Assembly: GCA_965223985.1 (NCBI GenBank)
Contig: OZ245030.1
Coordinates: 2,728,001 to 2,792,000, forward strand
Direction of reading: 5' to 3'
Source of the DNA: JAPPKS01 sp963667895
GTDB lineage: Bacteria; Poribacteria; WGA-4E; PCPOR2b
Length of the DNA stretch: 64,000 bases
Shown: in pieces, positions 54,484-63,787 of the stretch
Position numbering within the stretch: position 1 is the stretch's first letter
How the letters are laid out: each line of letters begins with the position of its first letter
Translations under genes and position numbers: made by a program
Notes under the pieces: model-generated
Told to the model about the DNA's origin: nothing
Database searches by the model: none
The model's input: only the letters and a program-made list of their open reading frames with translations

Positions 54484-54512
54484 TTGATAATTTTCGCGAG
54501 ATCGCTTATCAT
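54484..54512 (+). promoter_or_regulatory. Sigma-70 promoter of the Rad50-like operon
   Basis: TTGATA (54484-54489) and TATCAT (54507-54512) are 17 bases apart, in the gap divergent from the riboflavin operon. The first gene of the pair starts at 54643. Confidence 0.5.
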
Positions 54513-54642
54513 TCGCGGGGATATAGGACAAAGGGAATTGGAGATACACTCAAGACAGGATCGGTCTAATGAGTAGCGAATTTTACGATTGGTCCTCAAG
54601 CAAAATGAACCAACGACTAAAGTATTGAGGAGTCCACTAAAC

Positions 54643-54852
54643 ATGACATTTGCCATTGGGAACGAACTTGTTGAGGCTTACGAGCGGGAAGTGCAAGAAT
54701 TAGTCTCAACGGAACGCAAATATCGCACTGTACTCGGTGGATCTGAAGTCGACACTGTCGTTCGTGCGTTTCGGTTCACATTTGAGCACGGCGTTGATAA
54801 AGTAACAGCTCAGATGCTCTATGATATGATCGACGACGTTAGTGGAGAATAG
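54643..54852 (+). CDS. Small protein before a Rad50-like ATPase
   Basis: The 69-aa protein begins MTFAIGNELVEAYEREVQEL and is mostly helical. No known family is recognised. It ends 3 bases before the ATPase start, with an AGGAG before its own ATG, so the two are cotranslated. A small subunit or regulator of the ATPase is the natural guess, unproven. A longer frame from 54589 lacks a ribosome site. Confidence 0.65.
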   Translation: MTFAIGNELVEAYEREVQELVSTERKYRTVLGGSEVDTVVRAFRFTFEHGVDKVTAQMLYDMIDDVSGE

Positions 54853-54855
54853 CGC

Positions 54856-56751
54856 ATGCTCTTAGAACGCATAATCCTCAAATCCTTTGGGTGCTTTGAC
54901 CGAAAGGATTTCGATCTGACCGAAGGTATCAATCTGATTTTCGGACCAAATTTCAGCGGCAAGAGCACACTCGTTAGTGCAATCTTCTTCGCGCTAACCG
55001 GCAAACCGATTATCCCCCGGGTTACACTGTCGGCAATGACACGAACCGGAGCGTCGAGCGGAACCGCAGGTCTCAACTTCCGCGATCAAGGGCAGCGTTA
55101 TCAACTGTTCCGATCAACGAGTGGCGACATCCAACTCCGCCTTCAAAAGAACGACGCGTGGAGTGTTCTTATTTCAGGGAAACGCTCGGCAGACGCGGAT
55201 CTTCAGAAGATTATTCATTCGAGTTATCATCAGCTTTCCGCGGCAACTTTTCTGAGAGAGGGTGAGATCTTTGAATTTCTTGCCCGGCAGCCCTCGAATC
55301 GGCGCGATATTTTGTATGCGTTGCTTGGAATCGATCGCCTCACAGAAGTTCGTGAACGGTTCATTGAGGGACGGCGGCTCGCCAAGCGGGAAGAAAAGCG
55401 GGTTCAAGACCATCAACGCAGCCTGCGGGTAACAACCGTCAAAGGGCATGGAGAAGAAATCAAGCGGATTGAGGACGAACTGAAAGCTCTAGAAGTGGAA
55501 TATGAAAGCCAATCAAGCAAAACCGCCGAGGATGGCGATGCACTGTTAGTCGCTGAGTTGAGCCAGACACGTGCCCGGCTCCAACAGCAGATAAATGCGT
55601 TGGCTCAGGAGCGAACCTCAATACTCAGTGGCTTTACCAATCCAGTGCATCTACGCGAATCGATTGGGAAAATTGAAGCGGCGATTTCAGAGGCACAGGG
55701 ATTGGAGACGGAACGGGAGAAAGTTATTCAGCAGGTCGGCAGTCTGACGAGCCAGATTCGGACGTTGGACGGGGCATCTGAAATTTTACGTCAGTTCATC
55801 AATAGCAATCAAGGACACTGTCCGACATGCCATCAGCCGATTCACCAAGAGACAATCGCGCAAATCATTGGCGAAAAATTGTCGGAGCGAGAAAGGTGTC
55901 AGCGTGACCTTGATGCGAAAGAGGTAATCCTCAAGAAACACACGGATGACGTCAACGCTTTGCGCGAACTCAACCAGCGGCGCCAGCTCCTGTTGAATAA
56001 GGTGGAGATGCTTGAACGGGTCGAATCCCGATTCGCAGAGTTGCAGCGCGAATTTAAGACCGTCGCGGATCGGTTGAACGCGCTACATCCTTCCGCGCCA
56101 TCGCAAACGGATACAACAGCTGAGGCGCAGGAAGCACCGCCCGATGCGGTACAGATGGCTGAAAGCCGACGCCGAATGAAATCCAAGATTGATACTTTGC
56201 GGCAGCGGCTCGGCACACTCAACCAAGAAGAAGCGGTGTTGACTCATAAACTAAAGGAACTTCAAGTCGTTCAAACCGAAGCTGACAAAATTCTACGGAC
56301 ACGTCTTAGCTTTGAGCTCGCCTGTGCCGGCGTGGAAAAAACAATCGAAACCCTACAACAGCAGATGCTACAGCCCGCCGAGGAAGAACTCCAGCGTTGG
56401 TTAAAGCGAATGAACCTTTTCGAATTTGCTAAGGTTGACCTCAAAAGCCAACACCTGCTCCCGTCTCTAAAGTTCAACGGCGTTGAACGCAATCTAATGC
56501 TTCTCAGCGGCAGTGAAAAAATGATTCTTTATCTCTGCTTCAAAGCCGCACTGTCAACCGTGTTGGGGGATACGGGCTTTTTTGTCTTCGACGATCCAAC
56601 CCTACATCTGGATGGGGAACGCAAAGTCTTGATGATTGCGTTTATTCAACAACTTGCCGACAATAATCATCAGGTCATCGTAACGAGTAATGACACCGAT
56701 GTGAGAGACGCGCTGACAAGTTCGCACTTAATTGAGACGGCACCTGACTAA
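54856..56751 (+). CDS. Rad50/SbcC-like SMC ATPase, short form
   Basis: The 631-aa protein has Walker A GPNFSGKST near residue 31-39, two coiled-coil arms (about 150-300 and 340-500), a zinc hook with C322 and C325 (CPTC), the signature LSGSEK, and Walker B FFVFDDPTLHLD. SbcC and Rad50 are usually 850-1300 aa, so the arms are short. No Mre11/SbcD gene lies beside it; the only partner visible is the 69-aa protein upstream. It could act in DNA-end processing or in defence. Confidence 0.85.
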   Translation: MLLERIILKSFGCFDRKDFDLTEGINLIFGPNFSGKSTLVSAIFFALTGKPIIPRVTLSAMTRTGASSGTAGLNFRDQGQRYQLFRSTSGDIQLRLQKNDAWSVLISGKRSADADLQKIIHSSYHQLSAATFLREGEIFEFLARQPSNRRDILYALLGIDRLTEVRERFIEGRRLAKREEKRVQDHQRSLRVTTVKGHGEEIKRIEDELKALEVEYESQSSKTAEDGDALLVAELSQTRARLQQQINALAQERTSILSGFTNPVHLRESIGKIEAAISEAQGLETEREKVIQQVGSLTSQIRTLDGASEILRQFINSNQGHCPTCHQPIHQETIAQIIGEKLSERERCQRDLDAKEVILKKHTDDVNALRELNQRRQLLLNKVEMLERVESRFAELQREFKTVADRLNALHPSAPSQTDTTAEAQEAPPDAVQMAESRRRMKSKIDTLRQRLGTLNQEEAVLTHKLKELQVVQTEADKILRTRLSFELACAGVEKTIETLQQQMLQPAEEELQRWLKRMNLFEFAKVDLKSQHLLPSLKFNGVERNLMLLSGSEKMILYLCFKAALSTVLGDTGFFVFDDPTLHLDGERKVLMIAFIQQLADNNHQVIVTSNDTDVRDALTSSHLIETAPD

Positions 56752-56859
56752 TATCTGGGTGTATGACCAAGCATATTACCAATATTCGCTGTCATATCTA
56801 TCGGTACGGATTTCTTGATGGATAGGATCGGCGTGCCGCCCACATCTGATCACTTGAGA

Positions 56860-59232
56860 CTATTTCGCAATCACCATCCGCCGCAACGATGTATAATCCC
56901 CCGCCTTGAGTTGATAGAAATAGGCGCCGCTTGCGACCGATTCGCCGCGTTCGTTGTAGCCATCCCAATATATTGCATGACCCCGATCGGTATAGAACCC
57001 TGCAGACTGATGCCCCAAATCGAATTGACGCACCATCGCGCCTCTTGTGTCATAAATGGAAAGGGTCACATCGGCGTCGCGGGCAAGATGGTACGCAATC
57101 CATGTCTCCGGGTTAAAGGGGTTCGGGTAGTTGGGGAGAAGCTGCGTTTTCGTTGGGATGCCAGCATTGGCTATCATCCACCTGCGAAGCAGGTCTGCGC
57201 CGAAGCGCACCTCTGGCATCACATTAGATATACGTTCTAACTCGGTCAAAGCCATGTGCAGACGACGGCTGATGTCCGAGTCCATCGAGATCGTGCGACC
57301 ATGAGCGTCCACCTGCTTGAACCCTTGACGAGCCGAACTAAGGTCAAACCTCCTACTCGCTGCGTGGATCGACGGCGCCGCTGAGACTTTTATTGATTTT
57401 CCGAATTGGCGCGCCACGCGCACAAGATCGAAAATATCGACGACACCATTCCTGTCTATATCTGCTGCTAGCCCTTCGCCAGTATCTCCAAACCTGCTGC
57501 CGACCTGGACAAGATCGAAAATATCAATATCTCCATCCCTGTTGATATCTTCTGGAAAAAATTCGACGTATGTAAACTCAATCGTTGCCGATTGCCCGTC
57601 CGGGTTGGTGAGGACAATTTCGACTAATCCAGCCGCTCCTTCGGGGACTGTGAAGGATAGTTCGGTTGGTGAGACAAAATCTACCTCCAAAATCTCGTTG
57701 CCGCCGACGGTAACGCGTGCACCCTCTTGAAAATTCTCTCCGAGTAATCGGACGATTGTGCCTTCAGTAATTATACCGCTATCAGACGCGACGCTGTTAA
57801 GGATAGGCGCGGGAATTCTCGGTTCAATCTGAATATCAATCGTTGCCGATTGCCCGTCCGGGTTGGTGAGGACAATTTCGACTAATCCAGCCGCTCCTTC
57901 GGGGACTGTGAAGGATAGTTCGGTTGGTGAGACAAAATCTACCTCCAAAATCTCGTTGCCGCCGACGGTAACGCGTGCACCCTCTTGAAAATTCTCTCCG
58001 AGTAATCGGACGATTGTGCCTTCAGTAATTATACCGCTATCAGACGCGACGCTGTTAAGGATAGGCGCGGGAATTCTCGGTTCAATCTGAATATCAATCG
58101 TTGCCGATTGCCCGTCCGGGTTGGTGAGGACAATTTCGACTAATCCAGCCGCTCCTTCGGGGACTGTGAAGGATAGTTCGGTTGGTGAGACAAAATCTAC
58201 CTCCAAAATCTCGTTGCCGCCGACGGTAACGCGTGCACCCTCTTGAAAATTCTCTCCGAGTAATCGGACGATTGTGCCTTCAGTAATTATACCGCTATCA
58301 GACGCGACGCTGTTAAGGATAGGCGCGGGAATTCTCGGTTCAATCTGAATATCAATCGTTGCCGATTGCCCATCCGGGTTAGTGAGGACTATTTCGACTA
58401 ATCCAGCCGCTCCTTCGGGGACTGTGAAGGATAGTTCGGTTGGCGAGGCATAATCTACCTCCAAAATCTCGTTGCCACCGACGGTAACGCTTGTACCCTC
58501 TTGAAGATTCTCTCCGAGTAATCGGACGATTTTGCCTCCAGTAATTATACCGCTATCAGACGCGACGCTGTTAAGGATAGGCGCGGGAATTCTCGGTTCA
58601 ATCTGAATATCAATCGTTGCCGATTGCCCATCCGGGTTAGTGAGGACTATTTCGACTAATCCAGCCGCTCCTTCGGGGACTGTGAAGGATAGTTCGGTTG
58701 GCGAGGCATAATCTACCTCCAAAATCTCGTTGCCACCGACGGTAACGCTTGTACCCTCTTGAAGATTCTCTCCGAGTAATCGGACGATTTTGCCTCCAGT
58801 AATTATGCCGCTATCAGACACGACGCTGTTAAGGATAGGCGCGGGAACTCTCGATTCAATCTGAATATCAATAACTGCGCCGGATGCAGTAATATCGTCG
58901 TCGGTCAGTATGTGCGTTACTTCAGCGAGAACTCCCCCCTCTTGTGCGACGGTGATTTGTATCTCATCGCCAGATTCCGCGACGGTCTTAGAGAAATTGA
59001 AAAAGAGAACGGAATAAATGCCGTTACCGCTTTCTTCCCCAGTACGCACCGTCATTGCTGGAATTGACCTCGATGTATTTTCAACAGTAACATCAAGCCC
59101 ATCTATCGGATTTTCGTTTGCATCTGTCACAAGCCCTCGTACCAGAAATATTTGAGTTGCGTAACTCATCATCGGTACAAGCACACATAGCAGTATAATA
59201 ACTCCCCCAAAACAAATAGCGGTGCGTTTCAT
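56860..59232 (-). CDS. Secreted protein with IPT/TIG repeats, dockerin and C-terminal sorting module
   Basis: The 790-aa protein has a signal peptide (MKRTAICFGGVIILLCVLVP). A carboxypeptidase-regulatory-like domain spans about 25-115, and five IPT/TIG repeats of 86 residues follow (each with SDSGIIT, VRLLGEN, TVGGNEILEV and VEIVLTNPDGQSA). A dockerin pair (DINRDGDIDIFDL, DIDRNGVVDIFDL) precedes a C-terminal module with NYPNPFNPETW ending in RRMVIAK. It is a surface or exoprotein. AAGGAG precedes the ATG at 59232; an upstream in-frame start is not favoured. Confidence 0.88.
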   Translation of the reverse strand: MKRTAICFGGVIILLCVLVPMMSYATQIFLVRGLVTDANENPIDGLDVTVENTSRSIPAMTVRTGEESGNGIYSVLFFNFSKTVAESGDEIQITVAQEGGVLAEVTHILTDDDITASGAVIDIQIESRVPAPILNSVVSDSGIITGGKIVRLLGENLQEGTSVTVGGNEILEVDYASPTELSFTVPEGAAGLVEIVLTNPDGQSATIDIQIEPRIPAPILNSVASDSGIITGGKIVRLLGENLQEGTSVTVGGNEILEVDYASPTELSFTVPEGAAGLVEIVLTNPDGQSATIDIQIEPRIPAPILNSVASDSGIITEGTIVRLLGENFQEGARVTVGGNEILEVDFVSPTELSFTVPEGAAGLVEIVLTNPDGQSATIDIQIEPRIPAPILNSVASDSGIITEGTIVRLLGENFQEGARVTVGGNEILEVDFVSPTELSFTVPEGAAGLVEIVLTNPDGQSATIDIQIEPRIPAPILNSVASDSGIITEGTIVRLLGENFQEGARVTVGGNEILEVDFVSPTELSFTVPEGAAGLVEIVLTNPDGQSATIEFTYVEFFPEDINRDGDIDIFDLVQVGSRFGDTGEGLAADIDRNGVVDIFDLVRVARQFGKSIKVSAAPSIHAASRRFDLSSARQGFKQVDAHGRTISMDSDISRRLHMALTELERISNVMPEVRFGADLLRRWMIANAGIPTKTQLLPNYPNPFNPETWIAYHLARDADVTLSIYDTRGAMVRQFDLGHQSAGFYTDRGHAIYWDGYNERGESVASGAYFYQLKAGDYTSLRRMVIAK
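57583..58872 (-). repeat. Five tandem 258-bp repeats encoding IPT/TIG domains
   Basis: Copies begin at 57583, 57841, 58099, 58357 and 58615, each exactly 258 bp (86 codons). The three lowest-coordinate copies are almost identical to each other (ITEGTIVRLLGENFQEGARV). The two others share a second version (ITGGKIVRLLGENLQEGTSV). Near-identity at the nucleotide level, including silent positions, indicates recent duplication or gene conversion. Confidence 0.95.
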
Positions 59233-59306
59233 GATATACTCCTTATATCTCCATCTTTGGATTCGCACTCATCGCTGACAGTTAAAAGCTTACTCTCCAA
59301 ATTACG

Positions 59307-59341
59307 TTAACAGTAAGCGGTGCGTTTCACGATATACTCCT
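59307..59341 (-). promoter_or_regulatory. Duplicated translation-start region, 7-codon minigene
   Basis: The region around the IPT-protein start (GGAGTATATCATGAAACGCA at 59240) is repeated about 98 bp upstream as GGAGTATATCGTGAAACGCA. The second copy starts with GTG at 59330 and reads V-K-R-T-A-Y-C then a stop at 59307. It may be a by-product of a local duplication, or a leader peptide with a functional ribosome site. Confidence 0.55.
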
Positions 59342-59525
59342 GCATCTCTGGGTGTACACTCTTCGCCAACAGCAATTTATCTTTCTTTCAGACTACTCGT
59401 AGTTCTTGATTGCGTTTTAGTCCGTTGTAGATTGTCTCTCTTGATGAAAACGAGATAGCACAATTTAGTTTTTCGCTTCGCTCAGCCGTGCGGGGGAAAT
59501 ACTTCATTTCTAGGGATACGGAATA

Positions 59526-60572
59526 TTAGATAGCCTGCACGCCCAGCGATTCGGCGACTTCCATAATTGACTCCCAGATATCATCAGCGATTGGAATTCC
59601 CTCACGTTGACGCGCCGAACGGGTGCGGGCCTCTGGATCTCCCGGCATGAGCACCGCCTCGAATCCGGGCGCCGGAGAAACATCCCTGATTCGACCTCCC
59701 ATATCATCCACTTGGCTTGCATATGCGTCAAAAGGTCGGAAAAGATCCGCTTTGAAGACGTTCATTGTTACACCTTGGTGTGCCATTATTGCACCGCCTC
59801 GACCGGCATCCATGAAGGTGTCGCTGCCCGTAAAGATGCGTCCAAGAAACTCCACCGCCATCATCAGCGCATAGCCCTTGTGCGCGCCAAATGGCGCAAA
59901 AGCGCCTCCATCAAAGTAGTCGTTCGGGTCAGTGCTCGGATTGCCGTCTTTGTCAACAATGCACCCCGGCGGTAGCTGTTCACCCCTGCGCTGCGCATTC
60001 ATGACCTTAACACCAGACACGGCGGTCGTGGCGAAGTCAAACATCATTGGCGGTCCTTCGCCGGCGGGGAAGCCCATCGCTAACGGGTTGGTATGCAGTG
60101 CCCGTTCTCTTCCGCCGAAGGGGGCAGTTGCGGGCGCCTCCACACCAAATCCTCCAGCCCAGAGCATGGAAATCATCCCCTCAGACGCCGCCATCTCCAC
60201 GTAGTGCCCGAGTCGACCAATGTGGCAAGCTTGAACTAGACCGACCACCGCCACATGATGTTCCGTCGCTTTTTCGATTGCGACCTCCATCGCATACTTG
60301 GCTGCAACGTGACCGAACGCCCAGTTGCCCTTGACCAGCGCGCTCGTGCCGGTTTCACTCAGAATTTCAGGACGGGCTGTTGGGACAATCTCACCGGCTT
60401 GCATCCCTTTCACATAGAGGGGCAAGTGCCAGACGCCGTGTGAGTCGACCCCGCTGAGGTTCGCCGATACCAGGTGCTCGGCAACAATGTCCGCGTTGTG
60501 TTCATCCGCACCACCCTTCAGTAGAATGTCTCTGGCAAGTACGTGAAGTTCTTCCGCCGTCTTGATTATCAA
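59526..60572 (-). CDS. Ldh-family malate/lactate/ureidoglycolate dehydrogenase
   Basis: The 348-aa NAD(P)-dependent oxidoreductase of the MDH2/LDH2 fold has SGVDSHGVWHLPLYV, the substrate motif ACHIGRLGHYVE, LHTNPLAMGFPAGEG and the C-terminal GAHKGYALMMAVEFLGR. It could reduce or oxidise malate, sulpholactate, ureidoglycolate or similar. TTG start with AGGAGGG at short spacing. No pathway partner is adjacent; the aldo/keto reductase on the other strand is a possible one. Confidence 0.9.
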   Translation of the reverse strand: MIIKTAEELHVLARDILLKGGADEHNADIVAEHLVSANLSGVDSHGVWHLPLYVKGMQAGEIVPTARPEILSETGTSALVKGNWAFGHVAAKYAMEVAIEKATEHHVAVVGLVQACHIGRLGHYVEMAASEGMISMLWAGGFGVEAPATAPFGGRERALHTNPLAMGFPAGEGPPMMFDFATTAVSGVKVMNAQRRGEQLPPGCIVDKDGNPSTDPNDYFDGGAFAPFGAHKGYALMMAVEFLGRIFTGSDTFMDAGRGGAIMAHQGVTMNVFKADLFRPFDAYASQVDDMGGRIRDVSPAPGFEAVLMPGDPEARTRSARQREGIPIADDIWESIMEVAESLGVQAI

Positions 60573-61018
60573 CTATCCCTCCTAGCAAAGTCGTCCAACA
60601 TCTCAATCTGGGCTCGTGACACAATGGGGGAGACCACACAACCGCATTCGAGAAAAGGTCTCTACGCGGATCCGGTGAAATTGAGTGTCGTTCATTGAGT
60701 TCAACGCTGGTGTCGTCGCCCTATCGAGAGCTTAACATAACGGCAAACGCTGCCGAATTAAGATTGAAACGCGTCTGCAAATCTGGTAACATAGAGTAGT
60801 GCGGCTTGTAGAGCACACGAACACTGCAGCACCGTTTTCGCGTTTCCCTTATTCTGGCATGAAAAGGGAATAAAGTCAAGAAGATTCAGTGTGACAACTC
60901 AAGGGAAAATTAGTGAGTCGTATCCGTCATTTCTCGGTTCGGGCGTCAACAACTTGGGTTTTCCCGCGGTTCACAAGTCGGTTGCGCAAACCGTAATACT
61001 GTTATTGGAGAGGGAAAA
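60573..61018. other. Intergenic region between divergent dehydrogenase and reductase genes
   Basis: It holds the promoter at 60764-60792 for the reductase gene and presumably that of the dehydrogenase. No gene fragment or RNA was recognised. Confidence 0.4.
60764..60792 (+). promoter_or_regulatory. Sigma-70 promoter upstream of the aldo/keto reductase gene
   Basis: TTGAAA (60764-60769) and TAACAT (60787-60792) are 17 bases apart, 227 bases before the ATG at 61019. The spacer contains CTGCAAATCTG, identical to that in the promoter at 37565-37594. Confidence 0.5.
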
Positions 61019-61915
61019 ATGGAGAACCGCACTTTAGGCAAAACCGGTCTTGAAGTAAGCCGCTTGGGTTTAGGCCTTGCCTGGATCGGATTTGAACTGA
61101 CGTTGAATGAAACGCAGCAAGCGGGGGAGGTCCTAAATACCGCGCTCGACGCCGGAGTTAACTTGCTCGACACCGCCGCCTGTTACGGTATCAGCGAAGA
61201 GCTAATCGGTCGCACCGTTGCGCACCGTCGCCAAGAATACTTCTTAGCCACCAAATGCGGGCATAGCGGAACGGGCGTGGATTGGTCCGCTGAAACTGTC
61301 AATGAAAACATCGACCGCAGTCTGAGGCGGATGCGGACCGATTACCTGGATATCGTGCAACTGCACTCCTGCGGCGTGCAAATCCTGGAGGAAAGCGACG
61401 CTGTCCAAGCACTTCTGGACGCTAAGAAGGCGGGCAAAACGCGCTTCATCGGTCACAGCGGAGACAACGAATCCGCCCGATGGGTAATCGACAGCGGCTT
61501 GTTTGACACACTCCAGACTAGTTTCAACCTCATCGACCAACGCGCCCGCACCCAGCTATTTCCCGCTGCCGAAGCCAACGATATAGGCGTCATCATCAAA
61601 CGCCCAATCGCCAACGCCGTATGGCGGGCAGCCAAGAGCCCGAGTGCTTATTATGACGATTACTTTGAACGTGCGAAAACTATGGATGCGATGGGTCCCA
61701 TCCCCGGCGCACCGGAAGACCGTATCCTGCTCCCGATGAACTTCACCTTCGCCCATGAGGAGGTGGATACGGCAATTGTCGGGACAAAAAATCCCGATAA
61801 TATGCGTCAAAACATCGAGTTGTTCAATAGCGGTCTCTCAATCTCACAAGAAGCCGTTGCCGAACTGTACCGCCGATTCGATCAGGTTGGGGGTGACTGG
61901 ACCCAACTCAGTTGA
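61019..61915 (+). CDS. Aldo/keto reductase
   Basis: The 298-aa enzyme has the catalytic tetrad D51, Y56, K79 and H116 (LLDTAACYG, ATKCGH, QLHSCG). It should use NADPH to reduce an aldehyde or sugar. The family resemblance is to the bacterial aldo/keto reductases acting on sugars or toxic aldehydes; the substrate is unknown. GGAGAGGG precedes the ATG. It is divergent from the Ldh-family gene. Confidence 0.9.
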   Translation: MENRTLGKTGLEVSRLGLGLAWIGFELTLNETQQAGEVLNTALDAGVNLLDTAACYGISEELIGRTVAHRRQEYFLATKCGHSGTGVDWSAETVNENIDRSLRRMRTDYLDIVQLHSCGVQILEESDAVQALLDAKKAGKTRFIGHSGDNESARWVIDSGLFDTLQTSFNLIDQRARTQLFPAAEANDIGVIIKRPIANAVWRAAKSPSAYYDDYFERAKTMDAMGPIPGAPEDRILLPMNFTFAHEEVDTAIVGTKNPDNMRQNIELFNSGLSISQEAVAELYRRFDQVGGDWTQLS

Positions 61916-61955
61916 TTTTGGTTGAATAAAACTGTCTTTCTCAGTGCCGCCTAAT

Positions 61956-63176
61956 TCAGTCTACCGGCGATTCCAGTTCCCCCAATACCGTCCGTCGAAT
62001 CGAGTCCAACCCTTGGATGGCGATCCACCGACGCATATAGTCCGTATCCTGATAGTTGCGGCTACGTTCGAAAAGGCGAGCGTCCCCTGGTGCCTGGACA
62101 AGGATATAGGTCGAATTCTCCTCAAATGGTCCCAGCAGCGCCAACCCTAAACCATTAACCGGAGCGATACGCGCGGTCAGTGCAGTCGCCTGCGCCCGGA
62201 TATCCACTTCCCGCGAATGGAAGTCAAGACCGGTAGCTTTCAACGCCTCCGCTAAATTCGCCGGCGACGAGGAGCTTGTGATTAAATCGCCGTACCCAGC
62301 TTCAATTAAGTCGTGCGCCATTAGACCGTTGGTAAGGGTATCAATGACCCCTAGCTTCAAACCTCGATCGGACAATAATTGCCCCACTACATCCGGCAAT
62401 GACTCCCGCGCAACGCCATAAATCGCGACACCCAACCGCTCCCTAAGTTTGGTCTCCATTTCTGCAATCAGCGCGTCCGCTTCCGCCTCGGTGTCGGCTT
62501 TGGCTGCGATCCGCACATCAGTCTGACCCACATGCGCAGCCAACCCAACCGTCGGGTTCGCTGAAGTCATCAAATCCCCGATTGCCCGGTCCACATTGCT
62601 CTCGCCAACGGCGCATGTCCGCAAGACGCGCACCTTCGTGACCTTCATCCCGCCCATCCGCGCAACAAGCAGCGGAATCACCGTATGTTCCATCATATAC
62701 TCAAGCTCGCGCGGAACACCCGGCAGAGAGATTACAAAGCCTCGTCCGCGCCGATCCTCGCTCAAAAAACACGGCGCAGTTCCGACAGGGTTGGATAACG
62801 GCGCCGCACCTTCGGGAATATAGGCTTGACGCTTGTTGTTTTCCGCCATCTCCCGACCGAAACGACGAAACCGCTCGGCAATCTGCGCCTCGAGTTCATC
62901 GCTGTAAACCAGTATGCGACCTGTGGCGTTGGCGACCGCTTGGCGTGTGAGATCGTCTACTGTGGGACCGATGCCGCCAGAGGTGATAACCGCGTCCGAT
63001 CGATCCAGCGCCTGGTTCAAGATTTCGGTGATACGGGTCTCGTTATCGCCAACGGTGGTCTTGTAATATAAATCTAACCCGATATCGCGGAGCGCAATCG
63101 CTAACCGGTTGGCGTTCGTATCAACAATTTCGCCCAACAGGAGTTCAGTGCCAATCATCACAATTTCTGCGTGCAT
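61956..63176 (-). CDS. cinA: CinA-like protein with divergent C-terminal domain
   Basis: The 406-aa protein has an N-terminal MoCF-like domain (EIVMIGTELLLGEIVDTNAN, SGGIGPTVDDLTRQAV, LPGVPRELEYMM). A middle linker leads to the C-terminal domain that in CinA/PncC hydrolyses nicotinamide mononucleotide. Its active-site motif ESCTGG reads DTLTNG here, so deamidase activity is probably lost. The N-terminal domain still resembles a pyrophosphatase. The ATG at 63176 has GAGG 6 bases upstream and starts the homology; an in-frame start 53 codons earlier is not favoured. Confidence 0.88.
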   Translation of the reverse strand: MHAEIVMIGTELLLGEIVDTNANRLAIALRDIGLDLYYKTTVGDNETRITEILNQALDRSDAVITSGGIGPTVDDLTRQAVANATGRILVYSDELEAQIAERFRRFGREMAENNKRQAYIPEGAAPLSNPVGTAPCFLSEDRRGRGFVISLPGVPRELEYMMEHTVIPLLVARMGGMKVTKVRVLRTCAVGESNVDRAIGDLMTSANPTVGLAAHVGQTDVRIAAKADTEAEADALIAEMETKLRERLGVAIYGVARESLPDVVGQLLSDRGLKLGVIDTLTNGLMAHDLIEAGYGDLITSSSSPANLAEALKATGLDFHSREVDIRAQATALTARIAPVNGLGLALLGPFEENSTYILVQAPGDARLFERSRNYQDTDYMRRWIAIQGLDSIRRTVLGELESPVD

Positions 63177-63313
63177 GTATACCTCTACAATCTCATAGTG
63201 TTCTTCAATGCGTCGTCCAAGTGGCGAAGTATAGCAAAATACCCGTTTCCCGTCAACAGAAACCCAAATTGCCGAGAAGTGATGCGAGCTACGCCGTCCA
63301 TTGAACGCGTAAT

Positions 63314-63471
63314 GTAGGTTGGGTTGAACGATCAACCGACCGAATAGAGAGGATCGACTGAGCGAATAGCGAAGGCGATAGTTTTCAAGTTTTTTCGTCC
63401 AGAACCGTTGATGATTGAGGTTCTGCCCTTTAAGGTCACCGACTTTCAGATCAATGCAGTGAAACCCAACG
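63314..63471. repeat. REP-like element arms around a degenerate spacer
   Basis: GTAGGTTGGGTTGAACG (63314-63330) is followed about 127 bases later by CAGTGAAACCCAACG (63457-63471), so TTGGGTT faces AACCCAA. The left arm shares its core with the piece at 28444-28460. These are the arms of a scattered palindromic repeat, not a gene. Confidence 0.4.
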
Positions 63472-63512
63472 CTTTTAAAATTACGCGGAATGGTGAGTTG
63501 CTTTCACTGTAA
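63411..63512 (+). CDS. Possible 33-aa protein or gene tail
   Basis: The frame begins ATGATTGAGGTTCTGCC and reads MIEVLPFKVTDFQINAVKPN then a further 13 residues to a stop. It overlaps the right arm of the REP-like element, which encodes part of it, so it may be only a chance frame. No ribosome site precedes it. Confidence 0.25.
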   Translation: MIEVLPFKVTDFQINAVKPNAFKITRNGELLSL

Positions 63513-63692
63513 CTACCTATACAGCAGGTTCGCTGTCAATCAACGCTGTCGTTTGCCTTGATAGGGAAGTCTTTTTGTCGTCATACCTAACCTACTCAAC
63601 TACGCTACGGGACAGGTTCCCTCTCAGTTCAGATTGAACAACAATCGTGTCACAGTTACGGATTACAAGTCAAGGATTAAGCCAAATATGTG

Positions 63693-63721
63693 TTGACATC
63701 CACCTGACATCTACATAGAAT
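63693..63721 (+). promoter_or_regulatory. Sigma-70 promoter of the DUF4234 gene
   Basis: TTGACA (63693-63698) and TAGAAT (63716-63721) are 17 bases apart, 67 bases before the ATG at 63788. This is among the best promoter matches in the window. Confidence 0.65.
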
Positions 63722-63787
63722 GGAGACTGACAATCGTGTACATTCTGCTGTTGGCAAATCTGTGCAGAAGATGGAAGGAGGTCTATC

